From Brevundimonas fluminis (lineage in GTDB: Bacteria > Pseudomonadota > Alphaproteobacteria > Caulobacterales > Caulobacteraceae): DNA of 64,000 bases. Both the position numbers and the translations under genes were made by a program. Position 1 is the stretch's first letter, and every line of letters starts with the position of its first letter. The notes under the pieces were generated by a model that made no database searches, was not told the origin of the DNA, and saw nothing but the letters and a program-made list of their open reading frames with translations. Positions 45,441 through 55,205 of the stretch are shown here, piece after piece. Location of the stretch: NCBI RefSeq assembly GCF_003934285.1, contig NZ_RQWJ01000003.1, positions 554,501 to 618,500 of the forward strand, in the 5' to 3' direction.

Positions 45441-45797
45441 ATGTCCACGCCCCCGGAATCGCGCGAAGAGGCGATCGCTCGCCTTCAGAAGAGCGCATCC
45501 GATCTGCAGGCGCGGACGGCTCCGCCGCTCTCCCACGAGTTGGCGGGCCAGAAGGCGGCCGGTCAGGCTTGGCGGATTCTCGCCGATCTCCTCGGCGGGG
45601 TCTTCGTCGGGCTGGCATTGGGTCTGCTGCTGGACCGGTTCGCAGGAACGGGGCCGTGGGGAACTATCGGCGGCGTCCTGCTGGGCTTCGCCGTCTCGGT
45701 CTGGATGGCGTGGCGGACCTCGCAGCGCATCATGGCCGAGGCCAAAGCATCCGGGGAAACGCCGCAGGCGGTCCCTTTCGACGACGAAGGAGTCTGA
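45441..45797 (+). CDS. atpI: ATP synthase accessory protein AtpI
   Basis: This 118-residue protein has two membrane helices (about residues 45-65 and 72-92) with LGGVFVGLALGLLLDR and GPWGTIGGVLLGFAVSVWMAWR, typical of the AtpI/Mg transport family. It helps assemble the c-ring. It is the first gene of the F0 operon, seven bases before atpB. Confidence 0.88.
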   Translation: MSTPPESREEAIARLQKSASDLQARTAPPLSHELAGQKAAGQAWRILADLLGGVFVGLALGLLLDRFAGTGPWGTIGGVLLGFAVSVWMAWRTSQRIMAEAKASGETPQAVPFDDEGV

Positions 45798-45804
45798 TCG
45801 ACCG

Positions 45805-46578
45805 ATGGCCGATCCGCTGCATCAGTTCCAGATCCAGAAGTACGTCGATCTTCCCGACGCGACCCTCCCTGTCGTCGGCTACGTGGATTTCGCGATCACC
45901 AACTCGCACGTCGCTATGACGATCGCCTTCTTCGCGGTCGTTCTGTTCCTTCAGGCCGTGACGTCCGGGGCCAAGGTCGTGCCGGGGCGTTTCCAGGCCG
46001 CTGGAGAGACGCTGTTCGGCATGATCGATGGGATGACGGAGTCGATCATCGGCCACGACGGCAAGAAGTATTTCCCGTTTGTGTTCGCCATTTTCACCTT
46101 CATCCTGGCCATGAATATGCTCGGCATGTTCCTGAGCTTCACGGTGACCTCCCAGCTCGCCATCACCGCGACCTTCGGTGTGATCGCCTTCGCGGTCGTG
46201 GTCGTGATCGGCTTCATGAAGAACGGACTGGGCTTCTTTAAGCTGTTCTGGCCGACAGGCGCGCCGCTGGTGATGCGTCCCATTGTCGGTCTGATCGAGT
46301 TCTTCTCCTTCCTGCTGCGTCCCCTCACGCTGACGCTTCGCCTGTTCGGCAACATGCTGGGCGGCCACGTCGCGTTGAAGGTGTTCGCCGGGTTCGTCGC
46401 AACCGCGGCGATCGGCGCGGCCGGCTGGCTCGGATTGCTGATCGCGCCGCTGGCCATGGGCATGACCATCGGCCTGACCGCGCTCGAGTTCCTCGTGGCC
46501 TTCCTTCAGGCCTTCGTCTTCGCCGTTCTGACCTGCATCTACCTCAACGATGTGGTCAACCTGGACCACGCCCACTAA
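45805..46578 (+). CDS. atpB: F0F1 ATP synthase subunit a
   Basis: This 257-residue integral membrane subunit has the essential Arg in PLTLTLRLFGNMLGGH and the final helix with LEFLVAFLQAFVFAVLTCIYL. It forms the two proton half-channels next to the c-ring. Length and motifs match alphaproteobacterial AtpB. Confidence 0.95.
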   Translation: MADPLHQFQIQKYVDLPDATLPVVGYVDFAITNSHVAMTIAFFAVVLFLQAVTSGAKVVPGRFQAAGETLFGMIDGMTESIIGHDGKKYFPFVFAIFTFILAMNMLGMFLSFTVTSQLAITATFGVIAFAVVVVIGFMKNGLGFFKLFWPTGAPLVMRPIVGLIEFFSFLLRPLTLTLRLFGNMLGGHVALKVFAGFVATAAIGAAGWLGLLIAPLAMGMTIGLTALEFLVAFLQAFVFAVLTCIYLNDVVNLDHAH

Positions 46579-46630
46579 AGGGCCGGGCCAGCCATCCTTT
46601 CCAACCCCAACCAACTAGGACTAGAGAATC

Positions 46631-46861
46631 ATGGAAGTAGAAGCCGCCAAGGCCATCGGGGCCGGTCTCGCGATGACGGGGATGATCGGCGCCGGCATCG
46701 GCGTCGGCAACATCTTCGGCAACTTCCTGGCGGGCGCCCTGCGCAACCCGTCGGCCGCCGCCTCGCAAGTCGGCAACCTGTTCGTGGGCGCCGCCCTCGC
46801 CGAAGCCCTGGGCATCCTGGCCTTCGTCATCGGCTTCCTGCTTTACTCGGGCGCCAACTAA
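46631..46861 (+). CDS. atpE: F0F1 ATP synthase subunit c
   Basis: This 76-residue hairpin has two helices joined by the polar loop RNPSAA and the proton-carrying acid as Glu58 in GAALAEALG. The first helix holds the glycine-rich [11 protein letters not shown]. Normal length for the family. Confidence 0.95.
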   Translation: MEVEAAKAIGAGLAMTGMIGAGIGVGNIFGNFLAGALRNPSAAASQVGNLFVGAALAEALGILAFVIGFLLYSGAN

Positions 46862-46926
46862 GCCCTTCGAGACCGCGGCCGGCCGGACGGTCGGCCGCAT
46901 CTTCCATTTCCAAGCTTAGAAGTCCG

Positions 46927-47526
46927 ATGGCCCCTCCGATCGCACAGCCGCCAGGTCCGCCCGAGCCCGTGCTCGGCGAAACGCCCGCCGAAGCGGCGGC
47001 GCAGCAGACCCACGCCTCCACCGAGGTCGCTCACGGCGAGGCGCACGGCTCGGGCGGCCTGCCGCAGTTCGAGTTTCAGCACTGGTTCGGGCAGATCGTC
47101 TATCTGATCTTCCTGTTCGCCGTTCTGTACTTCCTGATCGCCAAGGTCTTCGCCCCGCGCATGCGCCGGGTGTTCGACGAGCGGTCCAGCACCATTTCCG
47201 GCGCCGTCGACGCGGCCCGTCAGGTCCAGGCCGAAGCGGCCGGTCAGGCCGAGGCCGCCAAGCGTGAGGTCGATGAGGCCCGCGCCGCCTCGCGCGCCAC
47301 GGCCCAGTCGGCCAAGGATCGCGTTACCTCCGAAGCTGCCGCCCGCGCCGCCGCCGAGGAAGCCGTCGTCGCCGCCCGCATCGCCGAGGCCGAAGGCGCC
47401 ATCGCCAGGACCCGCGACGCCGCAATGGCCAACGTCTCCACCGTCGCCGCCGACGCCGCCTCCGCGATGGTCGAACGCCTGACCGGCAAGGCCCCCACCG
47501 CCGCCGAGCTGAAGGGCGTCGCCTGA
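46927..47526 (+). CDS. atpG: F0F1 ATP synthase subunit b'
   Basis: This 199-residue subunit has a Pro/Ala-rich N-terminal extension, one membrane helix (QIVYLIFLFAVLYFLIAKV) and a long Ala/Glu helix forming the peripheral stalk. The extended N-terminus before the helix is typical of alphaproteobacterial b' subunits. The stop overlaps the start of the b gene by one base. Confidence 0.9.
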   Translation: MAPPIAQPPGPPEPVLGETPAEAAAQQTHASTEVAHGEAHGSGGLPQFEFQHWFGQIVYLIFLFAVLYFLIAKVFAPRMRRVFDERSSTISGAVDAARQVQAEAAGQAEAAKREVDEARAASRATAQSAKDRVTSEAAARAAAEEAVVAARIAEAEGAIARTRDAAMANVSTVAADAASAMVERLTGKAPTAAELKGVA

Positions 47527-48038
47527 TGGAATTCTTCAACCCGCATCTCTACGACCTGTCGAACCCGGAACTCTGGGTCGCCGTCGGCCTGATCCTGTTC
47601 CTTGCCATCGTCGTCTTCTCGGGCGCGCTGAAGATGGTCGGCGCGGCGCTGGACGCCAAGGCCGCCAAAATCCAGTCCGAGCTCGACGAGGCCGCGCGTC
47701 TGCGGGCCGAGGCCGAGGCCCTGTTGGCCCAGATCCGTCAGGAGAAGGCCGAGGCCGAGGCCCAGGCCGCCGACATGCTGAAGGCCGCCGAGGACGAGGC
47801 CCGTCGCATGGAGACCGAGACCAAGGCGAAGCTGGAAGAGTCGCTGGCTCGCCGCCAGCAGCTGGCCGAGCGCCGCATCGCCCAGGCCGAGGCCCAGGCC
47901 ACCGCCGACGTGAAGGCCGCCGCGGTCGAGCTGGCCGCGAAGCAGGCCGAGACGATTCTGGCGGCCCGTCTGGCCGCCGGCGGTGCCGATCCGGTGCTGG
48001 ATCAGGCCGTGGCCCAGATCGGCGACCGGCTGAACTGA
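47526..48038 (+). CDS. atpF: F0F1 ATP synthase subunit b
   Basis: This 170-residue peripheral-stalk subunit has one membrane helix (ELWVAVGLILFLAIVVFSGAL) followed by a long charged helix rich in Glu, Ala and Arg. It pairs with b'. It is the last gene of the F0 operon. The F1 genes are not in the window, as is usual in this group. Confidence 0.92.
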   Translation: MEFFNPHLYDLSNPELWVAVGLILFLAIVVFSGALKMVGAALDAKAAKIQSELDEAARLRAEAEALLAQIRQEKAEAEAQAADMLKAAEDEARRMETETKAKLEESLARRQQLAERRIAQAEAQATADVKAAAVELAAKQAETILAARLAAGGADPVLDQAVAQIGDRLN

Positions 48039-48060
48039 TCGTCCGCTCCGAGCGGACATG

Positions 48061-48095
48061 AAAAAGGCCCCGGGGCGGCGCTCCGGGGCCTTTCT
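48061..48095. terminator. Intrinsic terminator after atpF
   Basis: A perfect 11-bp stem (AAAGGCCCCGG with CCGGGGCCTTT) surrounds a 9-base loop and is followed by TTTCTCTTT-type sequence on the plus strand and T on the minus strand. It probably works in both directions, ending the atp operon and the convergent membrane protein gene. Confidence 0.85.
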
Positions 48096-48113
48096 CTTTG
48101 GGCCGGCGCCCAG

Positions 48114-48587
48114 TCAGTGCGCCAGGTGGATGTCGTCCCGCGCGCGGTGCACCCGCCAGTCGCGGCCGACCATTCGGGCGTAGACGTTGCCCATCACCGC
48201 GCCGAACACGGCGTGGGTCAGGATCAGCCAGGCGAGGGTCGGGAAACCCGCCCGCAGACCGAACATGCCGATGCCGGCCAGCGGCGCGATCGTCAGCCCC
48301 ATCAGCACGAAGGCTCCGACGGCGAAGACGATGCCCTTCGTCTCGGGCGTGTCGGTCGGCATGCGCGGACAGAGAATGCCGAACAGCGGCCCGAGAATGA
48401 ACGTCCCGACCGCAAAGTGCGCGGCCCATCCGGTCCAGGCCACGCCCTCCGTGTCCATGATGACCGTCAGAAGTCGGGGAAAGCTGACGAACCACGGTCC
48501 GGCCCACATCTGGACGGCTTCCAGAGCGGCCACCGCCAATGCTGCGGAAAAGCCCGCGATCATGCCCTTGGTTACGCGTGACATCAT
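48114..48587 (-). CDS. Membrane protein, possibly DUF6789 family
   Basis: This 157-residue protein has four hydrophobic helices. The pattern GWAAHFAVGTFILGPLFGIL, KGIVFAVGAFVLMGLTIAP and GIGMFGLR resembles DUF6789 membrane proteins, which have no known role. It is convergent with the atp operon and shares its bidirectional terminator. Confidence 0.65.
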   Translation of the reverse strand: MMSRVTKGMIAGFSAALAVAALEAVQMWAGPWFVSFPRLLTVIMDTEGVAWTGWAAHFAVGTFILGPLFGILCPRMPTDTPETKGIVFAVGAFVLMGLTIAPLAGIGMFGLRAGFPTLAWLILTHAVFGAVMGNVYARMVGRDWRVHRARDDIHLAH

Positions 48588-48699
48588 GACCAGTGCGCCT
48601 CCCTGCGCTCGTTTCGGTTCTGATTACGCGGGGAGAAGCATACGCCGATCCGGAGAACCGGCGTTCACAAGGCCGTGCTTCGCAGGTGCGGGAGACCGG

Positions 48700-49620
48700 T
48701 CAGTCGAAGCGGACGCCGGTCAGGCGTTCCGACGCCTCCCATAGGCGTCCGGCGACCTCCGCGTCCTTCGCCGCCGGGTCGATCCGTGCAGGCCCCGGTC
48801 GGCCACGGGTCTCGCCCAGCCCCTGCGGCCCGTAATAGCCGCCCGGCCGCGGCGCCGGCAGCGTCGCCGCCATCAAGACGGGCAGTGCCCCGGCCGCCGC
48901 GGACTGCGCCATCACGCCGATCAGGGCGCGGGTGAGCAAGGTCCGGACCGGTCGCTCGCCGCCGGCGCCGTTGGCGACCAGGTCCGTGCGTGCCACGCCG
49001 GGATGCGCCGCCACGCTGGTCAGGCCCCAGCGGTTCGCGTCGCTGCGCCGCTGCAGCTCGATCGCGAACATCAGCATGGCCAGTTTGGATTGCTGATAGA
49101 CGGCCCACGGCCGGTACCCCCGCTCGGCGTTCAGGTCGTCGATCTCGATCCGCCCGCCGCGATGCGCCACGCTGGACAGCTGCACCACTCGCGCCCGACC
49201 GGCTTGCAGGAGGGGCAGCAGCGCCGCCGTCAGGGCGAAGTGGGCCAGATAGTTCACGCCCAGCTGCATCTCGTGCCCGTCCGCGGTCGTCTTCCGCGTC
49301 GGCAGGTCCATAACGCCGGCGTTGTTGACCAGCACGTCGATGGCTCGCCCCTCCCAGACCATTCTGTCGGCGAAGGCCTTGACCGAAGACAGGTCGGCCA
49401 GGTCCACGGGCTCGAACCTCACCTTCGCGGAGGGGGCCCGCGCCCGGATCCACGCCTCGGCCTCATGGCCCTTGTCCGGATTGCGCGCCGCCAGGATCAC
49501 GTCCGCGCGGGCCGCCGCCAGACCCAGGGCCGTCTCCAGCCCGATCCCGCCCGTCGCGCCGGTGACGACGGCCAGCTTTCCGGTCTGGTCGGGAATGTCG
49601 CGGGTGGTCCAGTCGGCCAT
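48700..49620 (-). CDS. Short-chain dehydrogenase/reductase
   Basis: This 306-residue SDR has the cofactor motif TGATGGIG, NNAGVMD, and the catalytic YxxxK in AVYQQSKLAML with Ser in VVQLSSVAHRGG. The start at MADWTTRDIPDQ fits. It is divergent from a TetR gene with operator-like dyads between them, so the regulator probably controls it. The substrate is unknown; related enzymes act on hydrophobic alcohols or ketones. Confidence 0.9.
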   Translation of the reverse strand: MADWTTRDIPDQTGKLAVVTGATGGIGLETALGLAAARADVILAARNPDKGHEAEAWIRARAPSAKVRFEPVDLADLSSVKAFADRMVWEGRAIDVLVNNAGVMDLPTRKTTADGHEMQLGVNYLAHFALTAALLPLLQAGRARVVQLSSVAHRGGRIEIDDLNAERGYRPWAVYQQSKLAMLMFAIELQRRSDANRWGLTSVAAHPGVARTDLVANGAGGERPVRTLLTRALIGVMAQSAAAGALPVLMAATLPAPRPGGYYGPQGLGETRGRPGPARIDPAAKDAEVAGRLWEASERLTGVRFD

Positions 49621-49659
49621 TGTCGGTATCCTTGCGCTCGATGATGACGAGCGATTATA

Positions 49660-49689
49660 TGCACGCAGTGCAAATATGCAACCAGTGCA
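49660..49689. promoter_or_regulatory. Two operator-like dyads between SDR and TetR genes
   Basis: Two half-symmetric elements repeat at a 17-base step: TGCAC-GCA-GTGCA at 49660-49672 (perfect 5-3-5 dyad) and TGCAA-CCA-GTGCA at 49677-49689. Both lie between the divergent starts and fit binding by a TetR dimer pair. Confidence 0.6.
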
Positions 49690-49699
49690 AAAACTATCC

Positions 49700-50290
49700 A
49701 TGAGCGGCGACGGCGGGCTGCGCGAACGCAAGCGGTCGGAGACGCACGCCCGGATCCAGTCCGAGGCCGTCCGACTGTTTCTCGAGCAGGGGTTCGAGTC
49801 GGTGACGCTCGACCAGATCGCCCAGGCCGCCGGCGTCTCCCGTCGCAGCCTGTTCCACTATTTCGACACCAAGGAAGAGATCGTCCTGTCCGCCAAGGCC
49901 GGGTTTCCCGCCGTGGTGGCCGCGGCCGTCGCCGCACGTCCCGCGGACGAGCCGCTTCTGGACATGGTCGAGAACGCCTTCGCAGATCTGGCCGCGGCCC
50001 CACGCGACCCGAGGGGCGTGGCGCTTGCGCGGCTGATCAGCTCGACCCCGGCCCTCGCTGCTGGTGATCAGGCCAAGTACGACGCCGTCGAGCGGGCTCT
50101 GGCGGCGGCGCTCGCCGCGCAGAAGGGGCTGGACCCCGACGATCTCGGTTGCCGCCTCGCCGCCGCCGTGGGCGTGGACGTGTTCAAGCTGGCGACCCAG
50201 GCCTGGTCCTCCGGCGCCACGGAGACGCCAGAGGCCGTCGGTCACGCGGCCTTCGCCCGACTGCGCGAGCTGGCCGCGGGCAGGACCTGA
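49700..50290 (+). CDS. TetR family transcriptional regulator
   Basis: This 196-residue protein has a TetR HTH at about residues 10-60 (SVTLDQIAQAAGVSRRSLFHYFDTKEEIV) and an all-helical ligand domain. The start at MSGDGGLRERK is preferred because an upstream in-frame ATG lies within the operator-like dyads. It likely represses the divergent SDR gene and itself. Confidence 0.85.
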   Translation: MSGDGGLRERKRSETHARIQSEAVRLFLEQGFESVTLDQIAQAAGVSRRSLFHYFDTKEEIVLSAKAGFPAVVAAAVAARPADEPLLDMVENAFADLAAAPRDPRGVALARLISSTPALAAGDQAKYDAVERALAAALAAQKGLDPDDLGCRLAAAVGVDVFKLATQAWSSGATETPEAVGHAAFARLRELAAGRT

Positions 50291-50293
50291 CGC

Positions 50294-51865
50294 CTACTCC
50301 GCCGCCAGGTTCGACCCTTCCGGGGCGGTCCAGCGCAGCTTGGGGGCGCGGGCGGCGCGGGTTTCGTCCAGACGCTTCATCGGCGCGTGGAACGGGGCGC
50401 CCTTGAACCGGTCGACGTCCCCGGCCTTCGCCGCCGTCGCCAGGGCGCGCATCGCCTCGATGAAGCGATCCAGCTCGGCCTTGGATTCCGTCTCGGTCGG
50501 CTCGATCAGCATGGCCCCGTGCACGACCAGCGGGAAATACATGGTCATGGGGTGGAAGCCCTCGTCGATCATCGCCTTGGCGAAGTCGAGCGTGGTCACG
50601 TCCGTGCCCTTCAGCCATTCGTCGTCGAACAGCGCCTCGTGCATGCACGGACCCTCAGGGAAAGCCGCCGACATCAGGTCCGACAGGCGGGCCTTGATGT
50701 AGTTGGCGTTCAGCACCGCGTCCTCGGCGACCTGCCGCAGGCCGTCCGACCCGTGGCTCATCATGTAGGACAGGGCGCGGACGTACATGCCCATCTGCCC
50801 CTGGAAGGCGCACAGGCGACCGAACGCCTGCGCCGCGTCCTCTTCCTCGCGCTCGATCAGCCTGAAGCCGTCGCCGTCCGAGACGACCCACGGGGCCGGC
50901 GCGAACGGCGCCAGCGCCTCGGACAAGACCACCGGACCCGCGCCCGGCCCGCCGCCGCCGTGGGGCGTGGAGAAGGTCTTGTGCAGGTTGATGTGCATGG
51001 CGTCGACGCCCAGATCGCCCGGCCGCACCCGGCCGACGATGGCGTTGAAGTTGGCGCCGTCGCAGTAGAAGTAGGCTCCCGCCTCATGCGTCAGGCGGCT
51101 GATCTCCAGGATGTCGCGCTCGAACAGGCCGCAGGTGTTGGGGTTGGTCACCATGATGGCGGCCACGTCGTCGCCCAGCTTGGACGCCAGATCGGCCACG
51201 TCCACGCGGCCGTCGTCGGTCTGGGCCACCTCGACCACGGTGTAGCCGACGAAGGCGGCCGTGGCCGGATTGGTCCCGTGCGCCGAGGTCGGCACCAGCA
51301 CCTTGCGGCGCTTCTCATGCTCGCCGCTGGCTTCGTGCGCCGCGCGGATGGCCATCAGGCCGCACAGCTCGCCGTGCGCGCCCGCTTTCGGAGAGAGAGC
51401 GACGGCCGGCATGCCGGTCAGCGTCTTCAGCCAGTGCGCCAGCTGATCCATCAGCTCCAGCGCGCCCTGCACCGTCGATTGGGGCTGCAGCGGGTGGATG
51501 TCCGAGAAGCCGGGCAGGCGCGCCATCTTCTCGTTCAGACGCGGGTTGTGCTTCATCGTGCACGAACCCAGCGGATAGATGGCCAGGTCGATGGCGTGGT
51601 TCTTCTGGCTCAGCCGCACATAGTGTCGCATCGCCTCCGGCTCGCTCAGCCCCGGCAGGCCGATCGGATCCTTGCGGACCAGGTCGCCCAGATCGGACGC
51701 GTCGCCCTTGGGCTCCGGCAGATCGACCCCGGTCTTGCCCCAGCCGTCCCCCTCGAAGATCAGGGCCTCGTTCTGCAGCAGGCCGCGCCCGCCCGTCAGG
51801 GTGGCGGGCCTGGTCTCGACCTGGTTCGGCGTGGTCGGGCGGCCGACGGTGTTCATGGTGCTCAT
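50294..51865 (-). CDS. gcvPB: Glycine dehydrogenase (decarboxylating) subunit 2
   Basis: This 523-residue subunit forms the P-protein with GcvPA and binds PLP via the Lys in NLHKTFSTPHGGGGPG. PRLNEKMARLPGFSDIHPLQP and HGTNPATAAFVGY are family hallmarks. The split P-protein is typical of some alphaproteobacteria. The start is adjacent to the gcvPA stop. It is the last gene of the gcv operon. Confidence 0.95.
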   Translation of the reverse strand: MSTMNTVGRPTTPNQVETRPATLTGGRGLLQNEALIFEGDGWGKTGVDLPEPKGDASDLGDLVRKDPIGLPGLSEPEAMRHYVRLSQKNHAIDLAIYPLGSCTMKHNPRLNEKMARLPGFSDIHPLQPQSTVQGALELMDQLAHWLKTLTGMPAVALSPKAGAHGELCGLMAIRAAHEASGEHEKRRKVLVPTSAHGTNPATAAFVGYTVVEVAQTDDGRVDVADLASKLGDDVAAIMVTNPNTCGLFERDILEISRLTHEAGAYFYCDGANFNAIVGRVRPGDLGVDAMHINLHKTFSTPHGGGGPGAGPVVLSEALAPFAPAPWVVSDGDGFRLIEREEEDAAQAFGRLCAFQGQMGMYVRALSYMMSHGSDGLRQVAEDAVLNANYIKARLSDLMSAAFPEGPCMHEALFDDEWLKGTDVTTLDFAKAMIDEGFHPMTMYFPLVVHGAMLIEPTETESKAELDRFIEAMRALATAAKAGDVDRFKGAPFHAPMKRLDETRAARAPKLRWTAPEGSNLAAE

Positions 51866-53206
51866 TTACAGAACCTCCGCCAGGGCGGCTTTCAGGGCCG
51901 CGACGTCCGCGTCCGTGGTGATCTCGGTGGCGGCGACCAGCAGGACGTCGTCCATGCCTGCGTCCGGCGCCAGACGGCTGTAGGGCACGCCGGCCAGGAT
52001 GCGCTTCTCGGCCAGCCGCTCCACCACCTCGGCGGCGGGTTTCGGCAGCCGCACCGCGAACTCGTTGAAGAAGCGGGGCGTCAGCACCTCGACGCCCGGG
52101 ATCGACTTCAGCGCGTCGCGCGTCTTCACCGCCGCCTCGTGGTTCAGCAGGGCCAGCCGTCGCAGACCGGTTTCGCCCAGCAGGCTCATGTGGATGGTGA
52201 AGGCCAGGGTGCATAGGCCGGAGTTGGTGCAGATGTTCGACGTCGCCTTGTCGCGCCGGATGTGCTGCTCGCGGGTCGACAGGGTCAGGACGAAGCCGCG
52301 CTCGCCGTCCGCGTCCACCGTCTCGCCGCACAGGCGGCCCGGCATCTGGCGGATCAGCTTGTCGCGCGTGGCGAACAGGCCGACGTACGGCCCGCCGAAG
52401 TTCAGGGCGTTGCCGATCGACTGGCCCTCGGCCGCCACGATGTCCGCGCCCATCTCGCCAGGCGACCTCAGCAGGCCCATCGACACGGCCTCGGTGACCA
52501 CGACGATCAGCAGGGCCCCGGCGGCATGCGCCGCCTCGGCGATCTTCGTCACGTCCGTCGCGGTGCCGAACACGTTCGGCGTCTGCACGACCACGCAGGC
52601 CGTGTCCGGCCCGATCTGGGCGATCACCTCGGCCTCGGCGTCCACGGCCGCCGGCAGGACCTGCGTCTCGACGCCGACGGCGTGCACCACCGTCTCGGTC
52701 GCGGCGACGTAGTGCGGGTGCACCCCGCCCGAGATGACCGCCTTGTTGCGGCGCGTCGCCCGGGTGGCCATCAGCACGCCCTCGGCCATGGCGGTCGAGC
52801 CGTCATAAAGGCTGGCGTTGGCCACCGGCATCCCGGTCAGGTTCGCGACCTGGGTCTGGAACTCGTACAGGTACTGCAGCGTGCCCTGGGCGATTTCCGG
52901 CTGGTAGGGCGTGTAGCTGGTCAGGAACTCTGACCTTTGGATCACGTGGTCGACCGTCGCCGGCACGTGGTGCTTGTAGGCGCCGGCCCCGCAGAAGAAG
53001 GGCACGGTCCCCGCCGTGGCGTTCTTGCCGGCGAGCGCGCCCAGAGCCCGCTCCACCTCCAGCTCGCCCGCCACGCGCGGCAGGTCCACCGGCCCGTCCA
53101 GCCGCGCCGACTGCGGCACGTCCGTGAACAGGTCGTCGATCGACTTGGCCCCGATGGCGGCGAGCATCGCCGTCCGGTCGTCGGGCGTCAGGGGGAGGTA
53201 GCGCAT
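51866..53206 (-). CDS. gcvPA: Glycine dehydrogenase (decarboxylating) subunit 1
   Basis: This 446-residue subunit complements GcvPB. Recognised parts are [19 protein letters not shown] at the start, [20 protein letters not shown], and [21 protein letters not shown]. It works with H and T proteins to cleave glycine into CO2, ammonia and a methylene group on tetrahydrofolate. Confidence 0.95.
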   Translation of the reverse strand: MRYLPLTPDDRTAMLAAIGAKSIDDLFTDVPQSARLDGPVDLPRVAGELEVERALGALAGKNATAGTVPFFCGAGAYKHHVPATVDHVIQRSEFLTSYTPYQPEIAQGTLQYLYEFQTQVANLTGMPVANASLYDGSTAMAEGVLMATRATRRNKAVISGGVHPHYVAATETVVHAVGVETQVLPAAVDAEAEVIAQIGPDTACVVVQTPNVFGTATDVTKIAEAAHAAGALLIVVVTEAVSMGLLRSPGEMGADIVAAEGQSIGNALNFGGPYVGLFATRDKLIRQMPGRLCGETVDADGERGFVLTLSTREQHIRRDKATSNICTNSGLCTLAFTIHMSLLGETGLRRLALLNHEAAVKTRDALKSIPGVEVLTPRFFNEFAVRLPKPAAEVVERLAEKRILAGVPYSRLAPDAGMDDVLLVAATEITTDADVAALKAALAEVL

Positions 53207-53252
53207 GTTCAGACGTTCCGGAAAATTCGGGGCGGTGGCGGGGAGGGAGAGG

Positions 53253-53672
53253 TCATTGCGGGAGCACGCCGAGCGCGACGCGGGCGACGATCCACAGGAC
53301 CGCGAGAGCGGTGACGGTGTAGACGAGCCCGCGCAGGGCGACGTCGGTGGTCAGGATCTGCACGGCGCTGTGGGCCACCCGACCCGCGACGAGGATCCAC
53401 AGGACCGCCAGATCGATCGGACCGAACAGATCCCTTGGCGCGCCGATGGCCACGGCGATCCAGGCGAACATCGGCAGTTCGAACTGATTGGCCAGGTTGC
53501 GGGCCACCCGGGCGCCCAGCGGCGTGTCGCCGTCGGCTCGCACGAAGTCCCGCAGGGTCGCCCGACGCGCCCGGACGGCGTCCAGACGCACCGCCGTCAG
53601 CAGCGCGTAGAGGCCCATGACCCATGCGAAATGGGCGAAGAGCGGCGCGTATGGACTGCCCAGCCACGTCAA
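53253..53672 (-). CDS. MAPEG family membrane protein within the gcv operon
   Basis: This 139-residue protein has about four hydrophobic helices and the MAPEG-like pattern [19 protein letters not shown] followed by [17 protein letters not shown]. The apparent start is TTG (MTWLGSPY), which makes the exact N-terminus uncertain. It lies between gcvH (21 bases) and gcvPA (46 bases) on the same strand, so it is likely part of the glycine-regulated transcript. Its link to glycine cleavage is unknown. Confidence 0.75.
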   Translation of the reverse strand: MTWLGSPYAPLFAHFAWVMGLYALLTAVRLDAVRARRATLRDFVRADGDTPLGARVARNLANQFELPMFAWIAVAIGAPRDLFGPIDLAVLWILVAGRVAHSAVQILTTDVALRGLVYTVTALAVLWIVARVALGVLPQ

Positions 53673-53693
53673 GGTCGGCTCGCTTCAGCGCTC

Positions 53694-54059
53694 TCAGAGC
53701 GTGGTCAGGTACTGGTCGTAGGCGGCGCGATCCATCAGGGCGTCCAGCTGGCCGGCGTCCGAGACCTTGATCCTGGCGAACCAGCCGTCGCCTTCCGGAT
53801 CGGCGTTGACCGTTTCCGGCGCGGTCGACAGGGCCGCGTTGCCCTCGATCACTTCGCCGTCGACCGGGGCATAGACGTCCGAGGCGGCCTTGACGCTCTC
53901 GACCACGGCGAAGCCGTCGCCCTTGCTCACGGCCTTGCCCGCGTCCGGCACTTCCACGAACACCACGTCGCCCAGCGCGTCGGCGGCGTGTCTGGTGATG
54001 CCGACCGTCGCGACGTCGCCCTCGAGGCGCACCCACTCGTGATCCTTGGTGAACTTCAT
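53694..54059 (-). CDS. gcvH: Glycine cleavage system H protein
   Basis: This 121-residue lipoyl carrier has the lipoylation Lys in [15 protein letters not shown] and the typical opening [15 protein letters not shown]. It shuttles the aminomethyl group between P and T proteins. Located 10 bases after gcvT. Confidence 0.96.
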   Translation of the reverse strand: MKFTKDHEWVRLEGDVATVGITRHAADALGDVVFVEVPDAGKAVSKGDGFAVVESVKAASDVYAPVDGEVIEGNAALSTAPETVNADPEGDGWFARIKVSDAGQLDALMDRAAYDQYLTTL

Positions 54060-54069
54060 GGTCTGATCC

Positions 54070-55185
54070 TCAGGCTTTCGGCTTGCGGTGATAGCGTTGG
54101 GCGACGAAGGGCAGGGCCACGACCTCGGCCGCGGCGGGCTTGCCCCGCACCACGACCTTGAGCTCGCCGCCCAGTCCGGAAAACTTCGGCGGCACATAGC
54201 CCATGGCGATGTTCTTGCCGAGGGTCGGCGACGGCCCGCCGGAGGTGACCTTGCCGATCACCGTCCCGTCCGCGTCGGCGATCTCCGCCCCTTCGCGCGC
54301 CGGGGCGCCTTCCTTGACGAGCAGGGCCACCCGCACGCGTTCCACGCCCTCGGCCAGCTGGCGGTTGATCGCTTCGGCGCCGGCGAAGTCCGCCCGCTCC
54401 TTGCGCGACTTCGACAGGGCGAAGGTCAGCCCCGCCTCGACCGGCGTCGTCTCCGCGTCGATGTCGTGGCCGTGCAGCGGCAGGCCGGCCTCCAGACGCA
54501 GCGAATCCCGCGCGCCCAGCCCGATCGGCTTCACCCGCGCGTCCTCCAGCAGCAGGTCCCAGATCCGGTCCGCCTCCGCCGCCGGCACCGAGATCTCATA
54601 GCCGTCCTCGCCCGTGTAGCCCGAGCGCGAGACGTAGCAGTCGACGCCGAACAGCATCAGCCGCGCGGTGTCCATGAAGCCGAACTCGGCCAGCACCGGC
54701 TCGTGCTTCTCCATCACCTCGGCCGCCTCCGGCCCCTGGATCGCCAGCAGCGCGCGGTCGTCCAGCACTGTCAGCTTCGCGTCGCCCGACAGATGGGCTT
54801 TCAGGTGCGCGAAATCCGCGTCCTTGTTGCCGGCGTTGACGACCACGTACAGGCCGTCGTGGTCCGGCTTGCCCGCCATCAGGTCGTCCAGGATTCCGCC
54901 CCGGTCGTTCAGCAGCAGCGAGTACTTCTGCTTGCCCGCCTTCAGCGCCTGATAGTCGCCGGGCACGAAGCGTTCGAACCAGGCGACGGCGTCCGCGCCC
55001 GTGATCTTGGCCTGGCCCATGTGCGAGACGTCGAACAGGCCCGCGTGCTCCCGCGTCCAGCGGTGCTCGGCCAGGACGCCTTCGTACTGCACCGGCATGT
55101 CGTAGCCGCCGAAGCCGACCATGCGCGCGCCGCGTCGGCGGTGATTGGCGTTCAGAGGCGTGGTCTTCAGGGTCTCGTCGGTCAT
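54070..55185 (-). CDS. gcvT: Glycine cleavage system T protein (aminomethyltransferase)
   Basis: This 371-residue enzyme transfers the methylene group to tetrahydrofolate. Typical parts are [41 protein letters not shown] and the C-terminal barrel with [21 protein letters not shown]. It is the first gene after the tandem glycine riboswitch. The start ATG is 13 bases after a GGAG ribosome binding site. Confidence 0.96.
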   Translation of the reverse strand: MTDETLKTTPLNANHRRRGARMVGFGGYDMPVQYEGVLAEHRWTREHAGLFDVSHMGQAKITGADAVAWFERFVPGDYQALKAGKQKYSLLLNDRGGILDDLMAGKPDHDGLYVVVNAGNKDADFAHLKAHLSGDAKLTVLDDRALLAIQGPEAAEVMEKHEPVLAEFGFMDTARLMLFGVDCYVSRSGYTGEDGYEISVPAAEADRIWDLLLEDARVKPIGLGARDSLRLEAGLPLHGHDIDAETTPVEAGLTFALSKSRKERADFAGAEAINRQLAEGVERVRVALLVKEGAPAREGAEIADADGTVIGKVTSGGPSPTLGKNIAMGYVPPKFSGLGGELKVVVRGKPAAAEVVALPFVAQRYHRKPKA

Positions 55186-55205
55186 CGGCGTCGGGTCTCC
55201 GGGCG

